DNA of 64,000 nt from Monilinia fructicola (Eukaryota > Ascomycota > Leotiomycetes > Helotiales > Sclerotiniaceae): contig VICG01000007.1 of assembly GCA_008692225.1 (NCBI GenBank), forward strand, positions 338,501-402,500, given 5' to 3'. A model generated the notes under the pieces. The model was not told the DNA's origin and did no database searches. It worked only from the letters and a program-made list of their open reading frames with translations. Position numbers and translations under genes: made by a program. This document shows, one piece after another, positions 60,036-64,000 of the stretch (its first letter is position 1; every line of letters starts with the position of its first letter).

Positions 60036-60829
60036 GAAGTACCTACTAGGTACTTTTCCATACGACGTGCTGTATACATTCAATCCTTACAGTAGTAGTA
60101 ACCTTGCCTTACCTTACCTTACCTTACCCTACCCATCCCATCCCATCCCATCCCATCCCATCCATCCATCATCTAAAAAAGTGCTTTTGGGGGGAAGAAG
60201 GGAAGGGAACATCTCTCCATCCATCATCGTCCATCCTCCATCGTCTATCCTCCATCATCCATCATCCATCGACCATCGACCATTGACCATTGACCATCGT
60301 CCATCATCCACCATCCATCATCAACCACCGAACCTCCCTCCTCGTATTCCACGACAGCTACCTCTACCTACCTACCTACCTTCCTACCTACTGTACTGAC
60401 TTACCTCCCTACCGAAAAACTACATCCTCTTTAATAATCCTCCCAATCACAACCCTCCCTCCTTTTTTTCGAATAATCCCATTTGCGCTTTCAATTCATC
60501 AAACCTTTATTGATTTGTCTACTCCGTACTATTCATCTTGTTTACTTAATTAAAACTTGAATAAAAATAAATCACCAACAAACGGGATATCCTTCAATTC
60601 TCAATTCTACGCTCCCCCCCCCAGCCATTTTTAAACAGCAAGAACCCTGGACTTTGCCTCATACTTAATCCCTTTTCTTGACATCTTCTGATCATTTTTA
60701 ATAACCTTGAATTTCTCGACAAAATCAACATTGGTCTTGCAAACACTCCCGTCATATAGTCTCTGAAATTTGACCATCTTGCGCCGGCATTGGGAAAGTA
60801 GTGAGAGTGGTTTGGCCTCGAATGGCACG
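60036..60829. promoter_or_regulatory. Upstream region of the kelch gene
   Basis: CTTAC, CCCAT and CCATC repeat runs (about 60105-60330) and a pyrimidine-rich leader. Probable promoter and 5' UTR. The ORFs at 60067-60553 arise from the repeats. Confidence 0.45.
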
Positions 60830-63800
60830 ATGGCATTCCTCTTCAAGAGTAAAAAGAATGCAGATAAGGCTCAAGCCTCGAAAGATGGCGCTCATGGTGG
60901 GCATGCTGCACCCAGTTCGCAGTCATCCCTTCAAAGTGCGAATGGACGGATGCCTCCGCAACAAGCGGCAGAGAGGACGACGACCCCTTCGAGCAGTGTC
61001 AATAATTCCATTACTTCCTTGCAAGGAGGGAATCCATCAACGCCAAGCCCAGAACAATTAAACGGACGACGAGGACCAAATCCAGAGCAGGCGCAAGACC
61101 TCGCAGTGAGTAATTGACATTGTCCTCTGAATGTCGCAAGTCGTATGCCCAATTTGGCATTTCCAGTACTGACGGATGATCTTTTAAATGTAGCTCCGAA
61201 ACGGCGCACCGCCTCCAGTACAATCAATGAATTCAAGCCCGAATGCGTCATTATATCCATGGTCGCAGCGAAGAATCACATATACCACCAATCACCCCCC
61301 TCCTTTTCCTCGATATGGCGCCGCTGTCAATTCCATGGCCTCGAAAGAGGGCGAGATATATCTCATGGGAGGTCTCATCAATGGGTCAACCGTCAAAGGG
61401 GATTTATGGATGGTAGAAGCGGGTGCAAATATGGCATGCTATCCATTGGGGACTACGGCTGAGGGACCTGGACCGAGAGTCGGTCATGCAAGTTTGTTGG
61501 TGGGAAACGCTTTCATCGTCTACGGAGGAGACACTAATATGGAGGATTCCGATGTCTTGGATGAAACTCTATACCTCTTGAATACTTGTAAGTCAACATT
61601 CGTCACATGTGAGAAGCGTGCTAAGGTGTCATTCATCAGCCACCAGACAATGGTCACGAGCGGTACCTGCAGGACCGCGGCCGGCAGGAAGATATGGGCA
61701 CTCTTTAAACATTTTGGGCTCGAAAATCTACGTCTTCGGTGGTCAGGTCGAGGGTTATTTTATGAATGACCTAGTTGCATTTGATCTGAACCAACTGCAA
61801 GTACCAACAAACAGATGGGAAATGCTTATCAAGAATAGTGATGCCGGTGGTCCACCCGTAGGACAGATCCCCCCCGCCAGGACCAACCACTCTGTTGTGA
61901 CGTTCAATGAGAAACTTTTCCTGTAGGTTCCCAACCGTCGTTGGATCATCTGGACGACGAGTGCTGATTTTGAGTGTCCCAGGTTTGGAGGAACTAATGG
62001 TCTTCAATGGTTTAACGATGTTTGGTGCTACGATCCAATCACTAATGCGTGGACTCAGCTTGATTGTATTGGCTACATTCCCGCCCCTCGAGAAGGCCAT
62101 GCTGCCGCAATTGTCGATGATGTAATGTATATTTTTGGTGGCCGAACGGAAGAAGGTGCGGATTTGGGCGATTTAGCAGCATTCAGGATCTCGTCGAGGC
62201 GTTGGTATACTTTCCAGAACATGGGTCCATCCCCTTCTCCCCGCTCCGGACACAGCATGACGGCATATGGAAAACAAATCATTGTTCTTGCCGGGGAACC
62301 ATGTACGGCTACTCGTGAAGCTCAAGACCTTTCCATCGTTTACGTACTCGATACAAGCAAAATTAGATACCCCAACGATCAACAGGCATCTCAACAATCT
62401 CAGCAGTCGGCTATCAATGAACGTGTGCCTGGGGGGAGACGTCCAAGTGGTGGTGAAAAGAGTGGTCTGGGTCCACGGAATATCGGGTCCAGAGAAACGT
62501 CGGCATTACCAGAAGCAAAGAAAGGTAACGGGCCATCTAGAGAGGGTGCTAATAGTCGAAAACGCTGGACAGCCCAATGTAAACGGTAATGATTCCAATG
62601 GCGTCGCCCCAGGCTCTGCTCAACTACAAGGTCCACAAACTGGTTCAAAATTACCGAGGGCATCAATGGCGCAAGCCCAACCTGGCCCACCCCCACAACA
62701 GCAAGTTCCCAATCCTCGCGGCCCGAATGCTGGGCCGAACGGCAGAGGAGCCCCTCGAGGTCCTCCGGGCCCTCCGGGTCCCCAAGGCCCACAAGCTCCT
62801 CCAAATCCTCAAAGTCCTCCAGGGCAAGGACGGCCGGATACTCGCTTCGGTCCTGCTATCGATACCACGATGCGGAATCCTAAATTGGAGAATGTCCCAC
62901 TCGCGCAACGAGCGCTTTCGCCTGCACAGGAAGAAGGTCCGCAAGCTCGGGAAAGTTCAACCCATGGTCAGCGTCCTCCACTCCAAAATGCCCCACAACA
63001 GCAACAGCCACTTCCGCAGACTCAAGCTCCCCCTCAGACGCAGGCTGGCCCTTCAACTCAATCCCAGGCACCGCTACAATCACAAGCACAGCAAGTTGCG
63101 AAGACAATGTCAAGGCAAGATTCTGATGCTCGGCAACCCCAGCAAAGTGCTAGGTCGATGTCCAGGCAAGATTCTAGCGCGCAGCAAGCTGGTGGAACAA
63201 GCTCGAGGGGTTCGTCAAAGCAGAGGCAACCCCGTGGTCAAAATTCTGTGGACAGCAATACGGATGTGTCTTTGAGAAACGTTGCCGGTCGTCAGGCATC
63301 CCCGCCTCCCCCTACTAGACAGCCAAGCAATCCTCTTAGTCGAAGAAGCTCAGCGAGAAATTCCCAAACGGTGACACTGCTAAAGGAGTTGGATGCCGCG
63401 AGAAACAGAAACGCCTGGTATGCTTCCGAGCTCGAACTTGCACGAAAAGCTGGATATACACCCAACCCATCCAGCAGCCCCGTGTTGGATCAAAAAGCAG
63501 CAGAGTCTTTTGATGACGACGATAAACCACTTATTGAAGCACTCATAGCGATGAAAAGCAGAGCTTGCTAACGTACAGGGCTCGATTGACAAGCAAGCAG
63601 TTCTTGCGGCAAAACAAATTGCTGAAGTCGAAAAGCAACGGGACGCGGCTATTAACGAGGCAGTTTATCACAAAGCGAAACTTGCGGCACACGCTGGAAG
63701 CCAAAGTAGCACCCCACAACCTGACAGCGAGAACAGAGACATTGAAGTGATGACGAATGATCGATCTTTCAGATATTAGTAGGAAATTGGCTACCGCTCT

Positions 63801-64000
63801 AGCATCGCAGAGAGATCTCAGGAACAAGGTGGAGAGTCTTACAACTGAGCTCGAAGCGGAAAAGCGTGGGAGACAACTCGCTGAAGACACTGCCAACACT
63901 ACACAATCACGAATGTCAGAGCTGCAAGCATATAAACAACAAAATTCTTCCGAGGTTGAACTTCTCAAAGCAGAGTTGCATGAATTAGAAGTTGCAAACA
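60830..64000 (+). CDS. tea1: Tea1/Kel1-type kelch-repeat polarity protein, 5' part; three extra bases
   Basis: Tea1-type proteins ride microtubule plus ends to mark sites of polarised growth. Exons seen are 60830-61105, 61194-61587, 61640-61922 and 61983 to the window end; all introns are GT-AG. The start MAFLFKSKK is typical of ascomycete orthologues. The kelch propeller has the usual double-Gly blades: GEIYLMGGLING, NAFIVYGGDTN, SKIYVFGGQVEGYF, FGGTNGLQWFNDVW and VMYIFGGRTEEGADLGD. A long Pro/Gln/Ser-rich linker follows, then a coiled coil at the right edge. The frame breaks at 62559-62562, 63554-63557 and 63767-63769, each repaired by removing one base (for example AMKAELANVQGS, then SDISRKLATALAS). 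The gene runs off the window. Confidence 0.92.

Overview
This window reads as a chromosome segment from a filamentous ascomycete, most likely a leotiomycete of the Botrytis/Sclerotinia type. That placement is inference. It rests on short spliceosomal introns (about 45-120 nt), gene-rich stretches broken by almost pure A+T blocks of decayed transposons (as repeat-induced point mutation, RIP, leaves them), and gene content: COP9 signalosome, retromer PX-BAR subunit, TORC1 raptor, Tea1-type kelch protein.

Layout. 1-4.2 kb: the 3' end of an alpha-N-acetylglucosaminidase gene and an F-box protein gene. 5.1-8 kb: two TA-flanked terminal-inverted-repeat (TIR) elements, one with a further element nested inside. 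9.2-14.1 kb: an unresolved segment open in several frames, a bZIP factor gene, and two small gene candidates, one possibly a six-cysteine secreted protein. 14.6-16.4 kb: a solo LTR and a second nested TIR element. 16.9-26.6 kb: GH125 alpha-mannosidase, ribosomal protein eS27, a PhLP2/Plp2-type phosducin-like protein, a secreted protein and an unrecognised 354-aa coiled-coil protein. 27.8-32.8 kb: mitochondrial EF-G2 (MEF2) and VPS17, divergently arranged. 33.9-41.8 kb: an unrecognised 154-aa gene, a sorbitol/xylitol-type dehydrogenase, CSN6 and an unrecognised disordered 624-aa protein. 42.4-48.6 kb: a four-exon 55-aa gene, cytosolic aspartyl-tRNA synthetase, an ankyrin-like pseudogene candidate and a GC-rich unknown gene. 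50.2-55.1 kb: KOG1/raptor. 55.1-60.8 kb: a gene-free tract rich in microsatellites, with one small MITE. 60.8 kb to the end: the first part of a Tea1/Kel1 kelch gene. There is no gene cluster; these are mainly independent housekeeping genes for translation, proteostasis, TOR signalling, endosomal sorting and polarity.

Most of the broken reading frames share one cause. In at least eight genes the frame is lost at a short homopolymer and restored by removing one base (two bases at two GGGG runs). The affected genes include essential ones such as eS27 and KOG1. Removal makes each fully delimited CDS a multiple of three, with conserved residues back in register and the stop in place. I treat these as over-called homopolymers in the assembly and not as pseudogenes. 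Coordinates below are those of the raw window; reconstructed lengths assume those extra bases are absent.
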